Source: Pirellulales bacterium (GTDB lineage Bacteria; Planctomycetota; Planctomycetia; Pirellulales; Lacipirellulaceae). From it: a stretch of 64,000 nt of DNA. Positions 27,024 through 37,409 of this stretch are shown here, piece by piece; position 1 is the stretch's first letter, and each line of letters begins with the position of its first letter. Made by a program: the position numbers and the translations under genes. The stretch covers positions 372,001 to 436,000 of the forward strand of contig JAHBXQ010000004.1 of the NCBI GenBank assembly GCA_019636345.1. The letters run 5' to 3'. The notes under the pieces are model-generated. The model made no database searches, was not told the DNA's origin, and worked only from the letters and a program-made list of their open reading frames with translations.

Positions 27024-28076
27024 TTACGCCAGCTCAGTTCGCTTGGTCGCCACCATGGCCAAAAGGCCCTTCTGCGGATCGGCGAATTTCTTGAGCCCCT
27101 CGGCCATCAAGACGTCGTGCAGTCGTTGTTGATCGACCTTGGCGGCAATCTCGTCGAGCACTGCGGCGGGGGGGAGTTCGTCGATGGTGCGCGTGAAGGT
27201 GCGTCCGCTCGCTTCGACTGCGTCGTTCGTCGCCGGAGGATTTGTCTGGATGTCGCTCCCCGCGAGCGCCGCGACGTACTTCCACGGCGGATCGGACGGT
27301 TTTTTCGTCCCCGTGCTGGCGAAGACGATCTCCTGGGCCAAGGGCGTCGGATGGTCCTGCCAGAACGCTTGGTTTTCGCGCCAGATCATTTTCACGTTGA
27401 CGATCCCCGTCTCGCCCTGGGCCGCGGGCGAGAGCTCGGGGACCTGTTGTTCGGTGTAAACGTCAAGCCGCGAGATGAAGATGCTGTAGACGCTCTTGAA
27501 CCGATCGAGCGAGCCGAGCCGATGGGCGCCGCGCCACACGGCGTCGCGGGCGGCGCGATATTGGTCGGCGGTGAAGATCAGGGTCACGTTGAGCGGAACC
27601 CCGCGCGCCGCCAGCTCTTCGAGGGCGCCGAGCCCCGCCGGGGTCGCGGGGACCTTGATCATGCGGTTTTCGTGTCCCGCGGACCACTTGGTTCCCAATG
27701 CGACGTACTCGGCTGCTCGCGCGCTCGTGCTGAGCGGGCAGTCGGCGTCTTCCAGCAGCGGGTCGAGCTCGAAGCTCACGTAGCCGTCATTGCCCTGCGA
27801 CTCCTGCCAGACTGGGTGAAACACGCCCTGGGCGGCCTGAACGACTTCATCGGTCACCGTCCAGGCGACGTCGGCGTCGCTCCGATCGCCCTGCTGCAGC
27901 AGTTCCGCGATGCGATCGTCGAATCGGCCGGTCTTGATCAGATCGCTGATGATGATCGGGTTCGAGGTGGCGCCCGTAGCCCCCAGGGCGCGGTTCTTGG
28001 CGACCAAGTCGGGGTCGACCGAGTCGAGCCATAACTTCGTCCCGGAGGCGATCAGCGATGCTAGCGGCGACGGCAT
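27024..28076 (-). CDS. tal: Transaldolase
   Basis: Pentose-phosphate enzyme that transfers a dihydroxyacetone unit from sedoheptulose-7-phosphate to glyceraldehyde-3-phosphate. The Schiff-base lysine K141 lies in [13 protein letters not shown]. The N-terminal [27 protein letters not shown] and the [11 protein letters not shown] strand are family blocks. The 350-residue form from 28076 has GGAG upstream; a longer open frame to 28391 has no family similarity. Confidence 0.9.
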   Translation of the reverse strand: MPSPLASLIASGTKLWLDSVDPDLVAKNRALGATGATSNPIIISDLIKTGRFDDRIAELLQQGDRSDADVAWTVTDEVVQAAQGVFHPVWQESQGNDGYVSFELDPLLEDADCPLSTSARAAEYVALGTKWSAGHENRMIKVPATPAGLGALEELAARGVPLNVTLIFTADQYRAARDAVWRGAHRLGSLDRFKSVYSIFISRLDVYTEQQVPELSPAAQGETGIVNVKMIWRENQAFWQDHPTPLAQEIVFASTGTKKPSDPPWKYVAALAGSDIQTNPPATNDAVEASGRTFTRTIDELPPAAVLDEIAAKVDQQRLHDVLMAEGLKKFADPQKGLLAMVATKRTELA

Positions 28077-28372
28077 GGGCGAGAGCTCCTCAATGCAGGC
28101 ACAGGGTACGGACAATCGCCCGGCGGCGATCGTTGCCGCCATTCTCTCCGGCTCGACCGAGAGGGCAACCGGGCTGCGGCGGGCAAGATGGGCGCTTCGG
28201 TCGGAGTTTGCCGGTCGGCGCCGACCATGCCAATTCTTCCGCGGGGCGGGTTTTTGACGATTCTGCCGGTAATTCCTATTTGGCGGGCTCGCCGCGGACG
28301 ATTTATCAGTTGGGAAACTACCGGCGTCGACGCGCGCCGTTCGGGGGGACCGTATCGCGAGGAGATACTGCG
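28077..28372. other. Divergent region of tal and the BBP7 gene
   Basis: About 296 bp with the starts of two divergent genes. No repeat, RNA or operator was recognised. Confidence 0.35.
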
Positions 28373-29710
28373 GTGAGAACCATCTACTCATTCACGACCG
28401 CGACGCTGGCGACAGCGAGCGCCCTGCTCTTCGCCTTGCCTGTGCAAGCGCAGGAGGACTTGGCGCCGCCCGCCTCAAGTCTCTACGACGAGGATTTGCC
28501 TCCCGTCGAGTCGCTTGAGCCCGAGGCGATCGAATCGAGTTCGTCCTCCCCCGGGGGGAAGGACTACGGGGTTTTCGCCCCGCTATACCCGGGGATGAGC
28601 GAAACCGATCGACTGATCGAAGGCTATCCGGCCTTGATCGAGAGCTCGGGAACGTGGTTGCGACGCGGCTTTTGGTTCACCGAGGTCGACGCGGTGCTGG
28701 TGCAACGTCGCACCGGGTCGCGCTCGATGGTGCTGGGGCGGGAACTCGGGGCCGGCACGCCGTTCGGCGCCGCGCTGCCCACGTTCAACAACATCCTGGA
28801 AGTCAACAACGGCCCCGGGGCCGAAGCGCTGCCCCGCATCAAGGTCGGGCGTTTCCTGTTCCGCGACGAGTACAACCGCGACCATACGGCCGAGTTCGTG
28901 TGGTACGGCGCGGGGGCTTGGAACCAAGCCGCCTCGATCTTGGCCGCGACCCCCGACGGCCTCTCGGTCCCCTCGAACATCGACCGCAGCAACAACCTCA
29001 ATCTCGCCGGCGAACTGCCGATCAACCAGTCGAACATTTCGTTCGACGGCGCCCGCTCGATGGCGATCGACTACCGATCCGAACTCGACAGCTTTGAATG
29101 GAACTACCATGTCAAGGATCGGATGGAACGCGACCAGATGATTCTGCGTCCCGACGGCGAGTGGGTGCGGCGGGCGACCCCTTCGGTCACGAGGTCGTTC
29201 CTGGCCGGCGTGCGGTATCTCAACACCAAGGACTCGCTGCTGTGGACCGCCACGGGGATCCCGACCACCGCGGCCGGCACGAACCGCGGCGACGGCTCGT
29301 ACGACATCGCAACCGACAACAATCTGTTCGGGACGCAGCTCGGCTTCACCTACACTTGGGAGCGGGAACGCTGGTCGTTCGGCACGGTCTGCAAGGGGGG
29401 CGGCTATTACAACTACATGCAACTCGACTCGACTTGGCAGGTGCTTGATCAGGACGACGCGGTCCGCGCCAGCGGCGACGTCCACACCGACGGCAGCAAT
29501 CTGTCGTTCGTGGGCGAATTCGCCGCCTTCATGAAGTGGCACTTGCGTCCCAATTTGTCCGTCCGCATGGGAGCGGAACTGCTGATGATCGAGTCGCTGG
29601 CGCTGTCGACGAGGAATCTCAACTTTGTCAACGGGGGCTTCGACCCCATCTCGCACGCCGGCGGGAACGTTTTCATGGGGACCTCGATCGGTCTGGAGAC
29701 CTACTGGTAA
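28373..29710 (+). CDS. BBP7-type outer-membrane beta-barrel protein
   Basis: 445 residues. A signal peptide ([25 protein letters not shown]) is followed by an acidic segment, then a beta-rich domain of alternating hydrophobic and polar residues, with typical pieces such as [18 protein letters not shown] and a terminal [18 protein letters not shown]-terminal aromatic residue is the usual outer-membrane insertion signal. It resembles the putative beta-barrel porin-7 family common in Planctomycetes. The start codon is GTG at 28373 with GAGGAG about seven bases upstream; earlier in-frame codons lie before any signal peptide. Confidence 0.8.
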   Translation: MRTIYSFTTATLATASALLFALPVQAQEDLAPPASSLYDEDLPPVESLEPEAIESSSSSPGGKDYGVFAPLYPGMSETDRLIEGYPALIESSGTWLRRGFWFTEVDAVLVQRRTGSRSMVLGRELGAGTPFGAALPTFNNILEVNNGPGAEALPRIKVGRFLFRDEYNRDHTAEFVWYGAGAWNQAASILAATPDGLSVPSNIDRSNNLNLAGELPINQSNISFDGARSMAIDYRSELDSFEWNYHVKDRMERDQMILRPDGEWVRRATPSVTRSFLAGVRYLNTKDSLLWTATGIPTTAAGTNRGDGSYDIATDNNLFGTQLGFTYTWERERWSFGTVCKGGGYYNYMQLDSTWQVLDQDDAVRASGDVHTDGSNLSFVGEFAAFMKWHLRPNLSVRMGAELLMIESLALSTRNLNFVNGGFDPISHAGGNVFMGTSIGLETYW

Positions 29711-30032
29711 CCGCCGCTGCGTCGGGCCGCGACGGATTGCGGCATTGCGTACCAGCGCGGGGCCGCGGCGGCGTTCGATTCAGGGCCGGCCAGCTTGCCC
29801 AGTCCGCAAAAACGCCTGCCCACGGCGTTCCTCCCCGGCTCGGGGGCTTGGTCGGCGTAGACTCGCTGGCCGATTCGGGATAGCCTAGCTACTTGCACCA
29901 CCTGGGCTTGCGCGGCGAAACGGCCGTGACGAGTCGCCGCGGGCTCCGGGCGGTGCGGCTGGTCCCCCTCCCTCGACGCTGGCGCCGACGCCCTCCTGGC
30001 GGTGGTCGCGCCGCTCACGCCGTGCGCCGCTG
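29711..30032. other. Intergenic region before the MMPL-type exporter
   Basis: About 320 bp without a recognisable gene, RNA or repeat. Confidence 0.35.
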
Positions 30033-33000
30033 ATGAATCGCCCTTCGTTCCTCGCCCGCAAGACGTTCGGGCTCTCGAACTACTTTCTGCTGGCGATGGC
30101 CGCGGCGTTCGTCGTCGCCCTCATGCCGCGCGGCGTGAGGATGGCGATCAGTTCCAATTCGAACAAGGCCGAGGACTGGCTCCCCGACTCCTACGCCGAG
30201 TCCAGCGATCTGAAGTGGTTCCGCAGCCACTTCGTCGGCGAGCAGTTTGCGCTCATGAGCTGGGACGGCTGCACGCTCGGCAACGCCGAGAAGCTGAATC
30301 TGCTGGCCAAGAAGCTGGTCCCCAGTCCCGAGTCGCTGGCCAGCGCCGATCCCAAATCGGCGACCCTGCAGCGCAGCAAGTGGTACTCGCGGGTGCTGAC
30401 CGGCCCCGGCGTCATCGCCGAGTTGACCGCTCCGCCGTTGTCGCTGTCGCGGGGCGAAGCGATCAAGCGGCTCGAAGGGGCGCTCGTCGGTCCGCGGGCC
30501 AAGGACGCCGCCGGCAAGGAGTTGGGGAACGATTCGCGCGTCACCTGCCTGATGGTGTTCCTCACTCCCGAGGCGACGCACGACAACCGTACGATGCGGG
30601 CCGCCGTCGAGATGATCGAGCGCACCGCGATCAATGAATGCGGCATCAAGCGGGAAGAGTTCCACATGGGGGGCCCCCCGGTGGACAACATCACGATCGA
30701 CGTCGAGGGAGAAAAGACCCTCATGCGGCTGGCGTCGCTGGCGGCCCTGGTCGGCGGCGGGTTGGCGTACTGGTGTTTGCGCAGCATCAAGCTCACTTCG
30801 ATCGTCTTCGCCGTGGGGGTGATCAGCGCCGGGATCAGCCTGGCGATCGTGTTCTACTTCGGGGTCTTCGAGGTCTTTGTGCTCGGCAAGCCGAAGCCGT
30901 ATCTGGGGACCGTCGACGCGATCCTGATGTCGATGCCGGCGGTCGTGTACGTGCTCGGGCTGTCGGGGGCGATTCATACGGTCAACTACTATCGCGATGC
31001 GCGGCGCGACCACGGTCTGGCGGGCTCCGCCGAGCGGGCCGTCAAGATGGGCTGGTGGCCCTGCACGTTGGCCGCCTTCACGACCGCCGTCGGGTTGGGA
31101 TCGCTGTTCACCAGCGACATCCTGCCTATTAAGAAGTTCGGCCTGTTCACCGGCATCGCGGTGCTGACGACCGTTGCCGTGCTGTTTACGATCTTGCCGG
31201 TGTTTCTCCATCGGTTTCCGCTGTCCGACGCGGCCATCAAGCGGCAGAGCGGCAATCGGGACGACGAGGACCACCTGCCCGCGTGGGCCAAGCGGATCTT
31301 CGGTTTCGTGCTCGCTCGGCACAATCTCGTCTTCGCCGGTTGGCTGGCGATCCTGGCGGCGGTCGGCTACGGCATGACCCGGATCGAGACGTCGGTGCAG
31401 TTGCTCAAGCTGCTCGATCAGGACACCAAGCTGATTCACGACTACGCCTGGCTCGAGTCGAACCTCGGCAATCTGGTGCCGATGGAGGTCGTGCTCACCG
31501 TCCCCCCCGAGCGGCGTCGCGAGCCTGACGAGCATGCCGAGTCGGACGGCAACCAGTACCGACTCACGATGCTCGAGCGGCTGGAACTGATCCGTCAGAT
31601 CCAGAGCCGTATCGAGGCGCTTCCGCAGATCAGCCGGGCTTTGTCGGTCGCCACGTTCACTCCCGAGGCGACGCAAAGCGGCTACGCAGGCGCCGATTCG
31701 GGCGCCAACTTCGCCAAGAACAAGAGTCTCGCCGAGCATCGCGATCGCCTGCTGGACGGCGACTACCTGCGGATGGAACGAACCCGCACCGTCGCGGGAG
31801 TCTTCAGCAAGAGCGAGTTCACGGGCCGCGAACTGTGGCGCGTCAGCGCGCGGGTGGCGGCCTTGTCTGCGGACGGCGAAGGGGTCGATTACGGCAAATT
31901 CACCCGTCAGCTCGAGCAAGAAATTCTTCCCGTGCTCCTCTCCTACGAGCAGCGGGACGAACTGGTCCGCAAACTCCACGACGCGGAAAAACAGCTCGCC
32001 GGCGGCCGATTCGTGATGCTCTACCGTAACGAAACGGCCGACGCCAAGTTCGCGCCTGACTCGCCCGAGGGGTTGTTGCGCGACCTGATCGCCGCCAGCG
32101 GGATCGCCCCCAACGGCGTCACCCCGTTCAACATCGCGACGTTCGAGAACCCCAAGCAGCCGACCCCCGAGCAAGACGACCAGTACCGGGTCGCGGCGCT
32201 CAAGAAGCTGGGGCAGTTCGACGCGGTCGTTGCGCTCGATACGATCGATTCGGCCGTGCTCGAGCCGTTGCGCACGGCGGGGCTGCTGGTTGCGGAGATC
32301 TCGACCACGCCGCTGGCCGAAGGTCCCGGGATCGTGTCGGCGGCCGAGCCTGTTTACGATCACGAGCACCCGCGTCCCATTCGCGCCGTCTTCACCGGGA
32401 TGGTGCCGCTCGTTTACAAGACCCAGGCGCAGCTCTTGGTGAGCCTGAGCGAAAGCATTGCCTGGGCGACCGTGCTGATCGCGGGGGTGATGATCTTCGT
32501 GCTTCGCAACGTCGTCGCTGGGCTGGCGTCGATGATCCCCAACGTGTTCCCGATCTTCATGACGTTCGGCGCGCTCGGATGGCTGGGGATCAAGGTCGAC
32601 ATCGGCATCATGATGACCGCCAGCGTCGCTCTGGGCGTTGCCGTCGACGATACGATTCATTTCCTCACGTGGTTCCGTCGCGGGCTGTCGCGAGGTTTGT
32701 CGCGGTACGACGCGGCGATGTTGTCGTACGATCGCTGCGGCACGGCGATGATGCAGACCACGCTCATTGGCGGCTTGGGGCTGAGCGTCTTCGCCACAAG
32801 CACCTTCACCCCGACCCAGCAGTTCGGCTATCTGATGATCACCATGCTGGGCGCGGCGCTTGTGGGCGATCTGTTGCTGTTGCCGGCGATTCTGGTCGGG
32901 CCGTTGGGTCGGTTCTTCGGCGCCGAGGCCGAGGGAGCGGAGCCCGCGACGAGCGGCGACGAATCTCTCGCCGCGACGTTGTCGCCAACCGCAGGTGAAG

Positions 33001-33146
33001 AGCGCTCGTCCCCCTCCTTATCCGCTGGCGGAGAACGTGAAGCCTCCGCCTGCCCCGACGTGCTGACCGGGCCGCATGCGGCGCTCCACGCCAAGTTGCG
33101 CAACCTCCGCCGCGACGCCGCGGCCCGCGAGTCGAGCGGTTCCTGA
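30033..33146 (+). CDS. Large MMPL/RND-type exporter
   Basis: 1037 residues. It has the duplicated MMPL layout: an N-terminal helix (YFLLAMAAAFVVALMP), periplasmic domain 1 with an FHMGGPPVDN segment, a helix bundle from about 225 to 410, a second N-half helix (LVFAGWLAILAAVGYG), periplasmic domain 2 and a second bundle (about 800-980) with GVAVDDTIHFLTWFRRGL. A Pro/Ala/Ser-rich cytoplasmic tail follows. It fits the hydrophobe/amphiphile exporter group often found in planctomycetes. The substrate is unknown. It is followed by a secreted S41 protease about 260 bp later. Confidence 0.85.
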   Translation: MNRPSFLARKTFGLSNYFLLAMAAAFVVALMPRGVRMAISSNSNKAEDWLPDSYAESSDLKWFRSHFVGEQFALMSWDGCTLGNAEKLNLLAKKLVPSPESLASADPKSATLQRSKWYSRVLTGPGVIAELTAPPLSLSRGEAIKRLEGALVGPRAKDAAGKELGNDSRVTCLMVFLTPEATHDNRTMRAAVEMIERTAINECGIKREEFHMGGPPVDNITIDVEGEKTLMRLASLAALVGGGLAYWCLRSIKLTSIVFAVGVISAGISLAIVFYFGVFEVFVLGKPKPYLGTVDAILMSMPAVVYVLGLSGAIHTVNYYRDARRDHGLAGSAERAVKMGWWPCTLAAFTTAVGLGSLFTSDILPIKKFGLFTGIAVLTTVAVLFTILPVFLHRFPLSDAAIKRQSGNRDDEDHLPAWAKRIFGFVLARHNLVFAGWLAILAAVGYGMTRIETSVQLLKLLDQDTKLIHDYAWLESNLGNLVPMEVVLTVPPERRREPDEHAESDGNQYRLTMLERLELIRQIQSRIEALPQISRALSVATFTPEATQSGYAGADSGANFAKNKSLAEHRDRLLDGDYLRMERTRTVAGVFSKSEFTGRELWRVSARVAALSADGEGVDYGKFTRQLEQEILPVLLSYEQRDELVRKLHDAEKQLAGGRFVMLYRNETADAKFAPDSPEGLLRDLIAASGIAPNGVTPFNIATFENPKQPTPEQDDQYRVAALKKLGQFDAVVALDTIDSAVLEPLRTAGLLVAEISTTPLAEGPGIVSAAEPVYDHEHPRPIRAVFTGMVPLVYKTQAQLLVSLSESIAWATVLIAGVMIFVLRNVVAGLASMIPNVFPIFMTFGALGWLGIKVDIGIMMTASVALGVAVDDTIHFLTWFRRGLSRGLSRYDAAMLSYDRCGTAMMQTTLIGGLGLSVFATSTFTPTQQFGYLMITMLGAALVGDLLLLPAILVGPLGRFFGAEAEGAEPATSGDESLAATLSPTAGEERSSPSLSAGGEREASACPDVLTGPHAALHAKLRNLRRDAAARESSGS

Positions 33147-33403
33147 CGGTCCGGCCCGCTTCCCGAACGACACGCTCTCCCTGCAGCGGGCCGCGCACCA
33201 GCACCGGTCGCAGGCTGGGGCGACGAACGTTGCGGTCGCGAAGCATCCCTGTTCTGGCCCGATTCCGTCGCGGGCGAGGTCGCAACGGGACGAAGCTGGG
33301 GAGGATCCTCTGGAGTCGACCGATAGCCCTGGGCGTCCAGCCCCGTGTCGGGCCATAATGGAGGGCGGTCGCTGGGGTAAGTTCGGCTTTTGCGAGTCGC
33401 GTC

Positions 33404-34798
33404 ATGCCGCGTCGGAACGTCGCTTTGCTGCTGTTGGTTGCGCTTGTCGCCTATGCCTGCTACGTGCGGGCCGAGCAAAATCCGTACGCTCGGTACGTCG
33501 CGGCCGGGTTCTCGGTCATCGATCGTTGGGCCCTGTACAACGAACCGAGCGGGCAGATCGCCGACCACGATCCGCGCCGCTTCGATCAGGAACTGTACGA
33601 CGCGGCGATGACCGAGATGGTCAAGGTGCTCCAATCCCGGGGCGACGAGCATTCGCAGTTCATCCCCGCCGAGCAGCGCGACCGGTACAGCGAACTGATC
33701 ACGCAGGAGTTCGTCGGCATCGGCATCCGCTTCCACATTCTCGGCGATCCCCCGTTGCCGACGGTGCTGGGGCCGCCGGAAGTCGGCTCCCCGGCTGCGA
33801 TCGCGGGCCTGCATTCGGGAGACCGCATCGCGGCGGTCGACGGCAAACCGACCACGGGACTCAACGAAATCGAGGTCGCTTCGCTGGTTCGCGGGCCGAG
33901 CGGTTCGCGGGTGACGCTCTCCGTGCAACGCGACCAGGCCGAGCCGCTGGAGATCGTCGTCGAGCGGTCGTTGATCGTCACCGAGTCGGTGATCGGCGAG
34001 GTTCGGATCCCCGACGGCGGTTGGCAGTACCGGCTTCCCGACCGTCCGGGGCTGGCCTACCTGCGGATCATCAAGTTCGGCGACAAGACGCTCGCCGAAC
34101 TGGAGACGATCCTCGCCCGGCTGGCGGACGAGCCGGAGGGGCTCGACGGGCTGGTGATCGATTTGCGGGGGAACCCCGGCGGGTCGCTCGAAGCAGCCGT
34201 GGGAGTGAGCGACCTGTTCCTCCGCGCCGGCCGGCCGATCGTCACCACGCGCGGGCGCCGCGGCGAAATCGAGGAGCGGTTCGTCTCGACCGAAGCGGGC
34301 GACCATTCGTACCTGCCGATTGCGGCGATCATCGATCAGGACAGCGCAAGCGCCAGCGAGATCTTGGCTGCGTCGCTGCAGGACTACGACCGGGCCGACG
34401 TCGTCGGCACGCGTTCGTACGGCAAGGGGACCGTGCAGCGAGTCATGCGGCTTGAAGGGGGGCGGAGCCTGCTGAAGCTCACCTCGGCGACGTACTGGCG
34501 CCCCAGCGGGAAGAACATCCACCGCATGCCCGAAGACGACGACGACGCCCAGTGGGGCGTGGCGCCCACCCCGGGCTGTGAAGTGAAGCTCGACAAGGAC
34601 GAACTGAAGATCTGGAACAATTACCGACTGCGTCGCGCCACGATCGGCGCGTCGGACGACCCGCACCTTGTGGCTAAGCTCAATTCGGCCGATGGCGAGG
34701 TTCCGGATGACTACATCGACCGGGCGCTCGAACTGGCTGCCGAACGGCTGGTCGCGCGGGTCGAGGAGCGGCGGCGGAAGAGCGAATCGGCGAATTGA
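33404..34798 (+). CDS. S41 carboxyl-terminal processing protease with PDZ domain
   Basis: 464-residue exported serine protease. The N-terminal hydrophobic segment (VALLLLVALVAYACYV) is a signal or anchor. A PDZ domain spans about 105-190 (FVGIGIRFHILGDPP ... GDRIAAVDGKPT). The S41 catalytic core includes VIDLRGNPGGSLEAAV, the nucleophile serine in DQDSASASEILAASLQDY and the general-base lysine in GTRSYGKGTVQ. CtpA/Prc relatives trim C-termini or clear exported proteins. It is near the exporter at 30033, but no functional tie is shown. Confidence 0.9.
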   Translation: MPRRNVALLLLVALVAYACYVRAEQNPYARYVAAGFSVIDRWALYNEPSGQIADHDPRRFDQELYDAAMTEMVKVLQSRGDEHSQFIPAEQRDRYSELITQEFVGIGIRFHILGDPPLPTVLGPPEVGSPAAIAGLHSGDRIAAVDGKPTTGLNEIEVASLVRGPSGSRVTLSVQRDQAEPLEIVVERSLIVTESVIGEVRIPDGGWQYRLPDRPGLAYLRIIKFGDKTLAELETILARLADEPEGLDGLVIDLRGNPGGSLEAAVGVSDLFLRAGRPIVTTRGRRGEIEERFVSTEAGDHSYLPIAAIIDQDSASASEILAASLQDYDRADVVGTRSYGKGTVQRVMRLEGGRSLLKLTSATYWRPSGKNIHRMPEDDDDAQWGVAPTPGCEVKLDKDELKIWNNYRLRRATIGASDDPHLVAKLNSADGEVPDDYIDRALELAAERLVARVEERRRKSESAN

Positions 34799-35348
34799 GC
34801 GGTGAAGGGGAAAAGGGCGAGGACGGGGTTGCCGGTGACTGGCAGTTCTCGTCGACGGCGAGCGGGGGGCTTCTGGTTACGCCTTGCTCGCCGCCCTCCG
34901 CGGTGCGGCTGAGGCGTTCGGCAAAGTCGCTGCAATCCTTGAGCTTTTCGGTCGGGTACAACGGGGATTGCAATTCCTTCCCCAGTCGGAGCCCGCGCCG
35001 CCCGAGGCCGGGCGATGCTCTGGCCGGGCTTGTGATTGCAACTTCTTTGTCGGACATGAGTTGCGACATCTTCTTGTCGCCGCTGCCGGTTGGACTTGGA
35101 CTGGCGTATGGGTTTGGCACGGCAAGTGCTTTTTACGTCCCTCGTCAATCGACGGAATGCCGGGCCGGTCAGGTCCGCGGGGCAAGTCGGCCGGTTGGCA
35201 ATCGAGTTCTCGCGGGACGTTTGATCCAGGGCCTCATCCGCCGGTCTGGTCCGCTCGCGGGAACTGCTCGTCGCGGTTCTTTTCCCATCCCTTTGCGGGC
35301 GCCGGGCCGAGGAGGCTCGGCGCCGCACGTTTCAGGACGACCAGCGCC
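34799..35348. other. Long stretch without a convincing gene
   Basis: About 550 bp after the protease gene. Frames are open on both strands but lack start signals and family features. On the minus strand, 34830-35000 reads LYPTEKLKDCSDFAERLSRT, which has a protein-like composition and might be a decayed or unannotated small gene. Confidence 0.35.
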
Positions 35349-35714
35349 ATGAAGGCTTCTCGACTCCCCCGGCGGATTGTGTGCATGGTGATTCGTATCG
35401 ACGGCTCCGGCGACGGGGACGCGACGCTCGAGCGGCGCAGTTCGGGCGGCTTCGCCCCGTTGCCGGCCGACCGGCTGGCGAATCCGCATCATCGCTTCGC
35501 CTCGCGCCCCAGCGAAATGCTGCCGTGGGCCGATCCGACCATCGCCGGACTCGTGCGGCGGCTGCAAAACGACGTCCGCAGCGAACGGGCCGCGACCTCG
35601 CGGTTTCGCGCGCCGGCGGCCGATCTCGATCCCCCCAGCCCGACGCCCGACTTCGATCTCGATTGGGAAGCGTGGGACGCGCCGCGGTGGACGCGGTTGG
35701 AGGAGAGCAACTGA
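35349..35714 (+). CDS. Hypothetical protein, about 121 residues
   Basis: Begins MKASRLPRRIVCMVIRIDGS and ends DAPRWTRLEESN. It has no signal peptide or membrane helix; the C-terminal third is Pro/Asp-rich with repeated DLD/DFDLDWE patterns. The start is uncertain (35349 or the ATG at 35385). The codon pattern is GC-rich like neighbouring genes. Function and family unknown. Confidence 0.45.
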   Translation: MKASRLPRRIVCMVIRIDGSGDGDATLERRSSGGFAPLPADRLANPHHRFASRPSEMLPWADPTIAGLVRRLQNDVRSERAATSRFRAPAADLDPPSPTPDFDLDWEAWDAPRWTRLEESN

Positions 35715-35764
35715 AGGCGAGCCGGGAGCTCGCGGTCGCCCGAGTGCCCATGCAAGGAGTTGCG

Positions 35765-35848
35765 ATGCTGACGTTTTTCGTCGTGTGTGCCGCGGGCTGT
35801 TTCTACCGCAGCGTCAAACGCAGCGCGACGGCGCGGCGTGCGGCGTAG
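35765..35848 (+). CDS. Possible 27-residue hydrophobic small protein
   Basis: MLTFFVVCAAGCFYRS followed by a basic tail. AAGGAG lies five bases before the ATG at 35765, a strong ribosome-binding site for so short a frame. One hydrophobic stretch followed by Lys/Arg is typical of membrane small proteins. The end overlaps the 3' end of folC on the other strand by 35 bp, which lowers confidence. Confidence 0.3.
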   Translation: MLTFFVVCAAGCFYRSVKRSATARRAA

Positions 35849-37265
35849 CCCGAATCGCCGGTCGCAACTGGGCGATCAGGAAGAACGACCCCGTCGCGCA
35901 GATCAATTCGTCCGGACCAGCGTCGTCGAGGATCGCTTGCCAAGCGGCGAGGGCGTCGGCTTCGGTCGCCACGATCGACGGGGGAGAGACGAGGCCGAGG
36001 GCCGCCGTCTCTTCGCGCCACATGGCGGCCAGTTCCGCCACTGGGACGGCGCGGGACGCCTCCTGGTATTCGGCGAGCCACGCTCGCGGAAACGCCGGCG
36101 CGAGCTCGCGGATCATTCCGCGGACGTCCTTGTCACGCGTCGCGGCGAACAACAGCCGTCGCGGCATGTCGGCCGGCGCGCGGTCGACGAATTTCACCAG
36201 AGCTGCGATCGACGCCACGTTGTGGGCCACGTCGAGAACGACTGTCGGCTCGGTGCGGGCGATCTCCAGCCTTCCGGGGAGCGTCGTGGCGGCGAGTCCT
36301 CGCTCGACCGCTTCTTGCGACGCGAGCCAGCCATGACGGGTCAGTTCGTCGACGATCGCGACGGCTACGGACGCGTTGGCCGCTTGGTGTTCGCCGCACA
36401 GTCCCAACGGGGCGCCTGCGAGTCCGTGTCCGGCGCCGGTCACGGGTTCGTATCTCAAGCGCCCGGCGCCGAACCAAGGCGATCCCGCCGCCGGTTCTTC
36501 GTACGAAAAACGGTAATCTCGCTCCGGTTCGACCATCCGGGCGCCCCGCTCGCGGGCGATCCGGGCGATGACTTCGTACGCCGACGGCTCGAGCGGCCCG
36601 ACGACCAACGGGACGCCCGGTTTGACGATCCCCGCCTTTTCGGCGGCGATCTCGGGGAGCGTCTCGCCGAGCTGCTTCATGTGGTCGTAGTCGATGCACG
36701 TGATCGCCGTGACCGCGGGCTGGCAGACGTTCGTCGAATCGAGTCGGCCGCCGAGACCCACTTCAAGCACCGCGAGGTCGACCTTCCGCCGTTTGAAGTG
36801 GAGCAGGGCGACCGCCGTGATGAGTTCGAAGAAAGTCAGCCGCAACGAGCGGTCGTCGCTGGCGGCGGCCTCGGCGTCCATGGCGTGGACGGCCGGGCGC
36901 AGTTCGTCGACCAGCGAGGCGAACTCCGCGGGCCCGCACAATTCGTCGTTGACGGCGAACCGCTCCTCGATCGATTCCAAATGGGGCGAGCTGAAGACGC
37001 CGACGTCGTAGCCGGCCTCGCGCAGGATGCGAGCGACGAACGCCGAGGTCGAGCCTTTTCCCTTGGTCCCGGCGACGTGTACGATCGGCAGTCCGCGATC
37101 GGGATTCCCAACGCGGGCCAACAGCGACCGCATCCGGTCGAGCTTCAGACGCCGCTGGTCGAAGGGGAGGGCGGGCGACTTCTCGTAGTTGATCCGACTC
37201 AGGAGAAAGTCGATCGCCAGTTCGCGCGCGGCGAGATCGGCCGAGGACGGGGCGGGATCGGACAT
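35814..37265 (-). CDS. folC: Folylpolyglutamate synthase/dihydrofolate synthase
   Basis: Mur-ligase-fold enzyme that adds glutamate to dihydropteroate and folates. The P-loop HVAGTKGKGSTSAFVA is at about 63-78, with the DYDHMKQLGETLPEIAAEKAGI block and VLDVAHN in the C-terminal domain. About 483 residues from 37265 (MSDPAPSS), slightly longer than the family average of about 420-440. An ATG at 37334 is possible but adds an unrelated leader. No other folate gene is adjacent. Confidence 0.9.
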   Translation of the reverse strand: MSDPAPSSADLAARELAIDFLLSRINYEKSPALPFDQRRLKLDRMRSLLARVGNPDRGLPIVHVAGTKGKGSTSAFVARILREAGYDVGVFSSPHLESIEERFAVNDELCGPAEFASLVDELRPAVHAMDAEAAASDDRSLRLTFFELITAVALLHFKRRKVDLAVLEVGLGGRLDSTNVCQPAVTAITCIDYDHMKQLGETLPEIAAEKAGIVKPGVPLVVGPLEPSAYEVIARIARERGARMVEPERDYRFSYEEPAAGSPWFGAGRLRYEPVTGAGHGLAGAPLGLCGEHQAANASVAVAIVDELTRHGWLASQEAVERGLAATTLPGRLEIARTEPTVVLDVAHNVASIAALVKFVDRAPADMPRRLLFAATRDKDVRGMIRELAPAFPRAWLAEYQEASRAVPVAELAAMWREETAALGLVSPPSIVATEADALAAWQAILDDAGPDELICATGSFFLIAQLRPAIRATPHAAPSRCV

Positions 37266-37371
37266 GGAGGCGACCGGAGCGGGCGAGGCGAACACCGAGG
37301 TCGCCCAGCGGCGGCGCGACCGTGCCCCCATCATATCCGCCGCTGAGAGGTCGGCACGGTCCGAGAAACGG

Positions 37372-37408
37372 AAAAGGGCCGGCGAGGTGCGGGAAACCTC
37401 GCCGACCC
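37372..37408 (-). terminator. Intrinsic terminator between a small transcript and folC
   Basis: Stem 37376-37388 with 37396-37408 (13 bp), loop of 7, and TTTTC next on the minus strand. The single imperfect pair is a G-T wobble when read on the minus strand but a C-A mismatch on the plus strand, so the minus strand is the working orientation. It ends a transcript starting upstream of it (37413-37778), not folC. Confidence 0.75.
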
Positions 37409-37409
37409 T

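Noticed and set aside
30015-32660. An 881-codon open frame antisense to the MMPL-type exporter
   Set aside because: Arg/Gln/Asp-rich composition with no domain, and exact antisense to a clear membrane transporter. A GC-driven frame.
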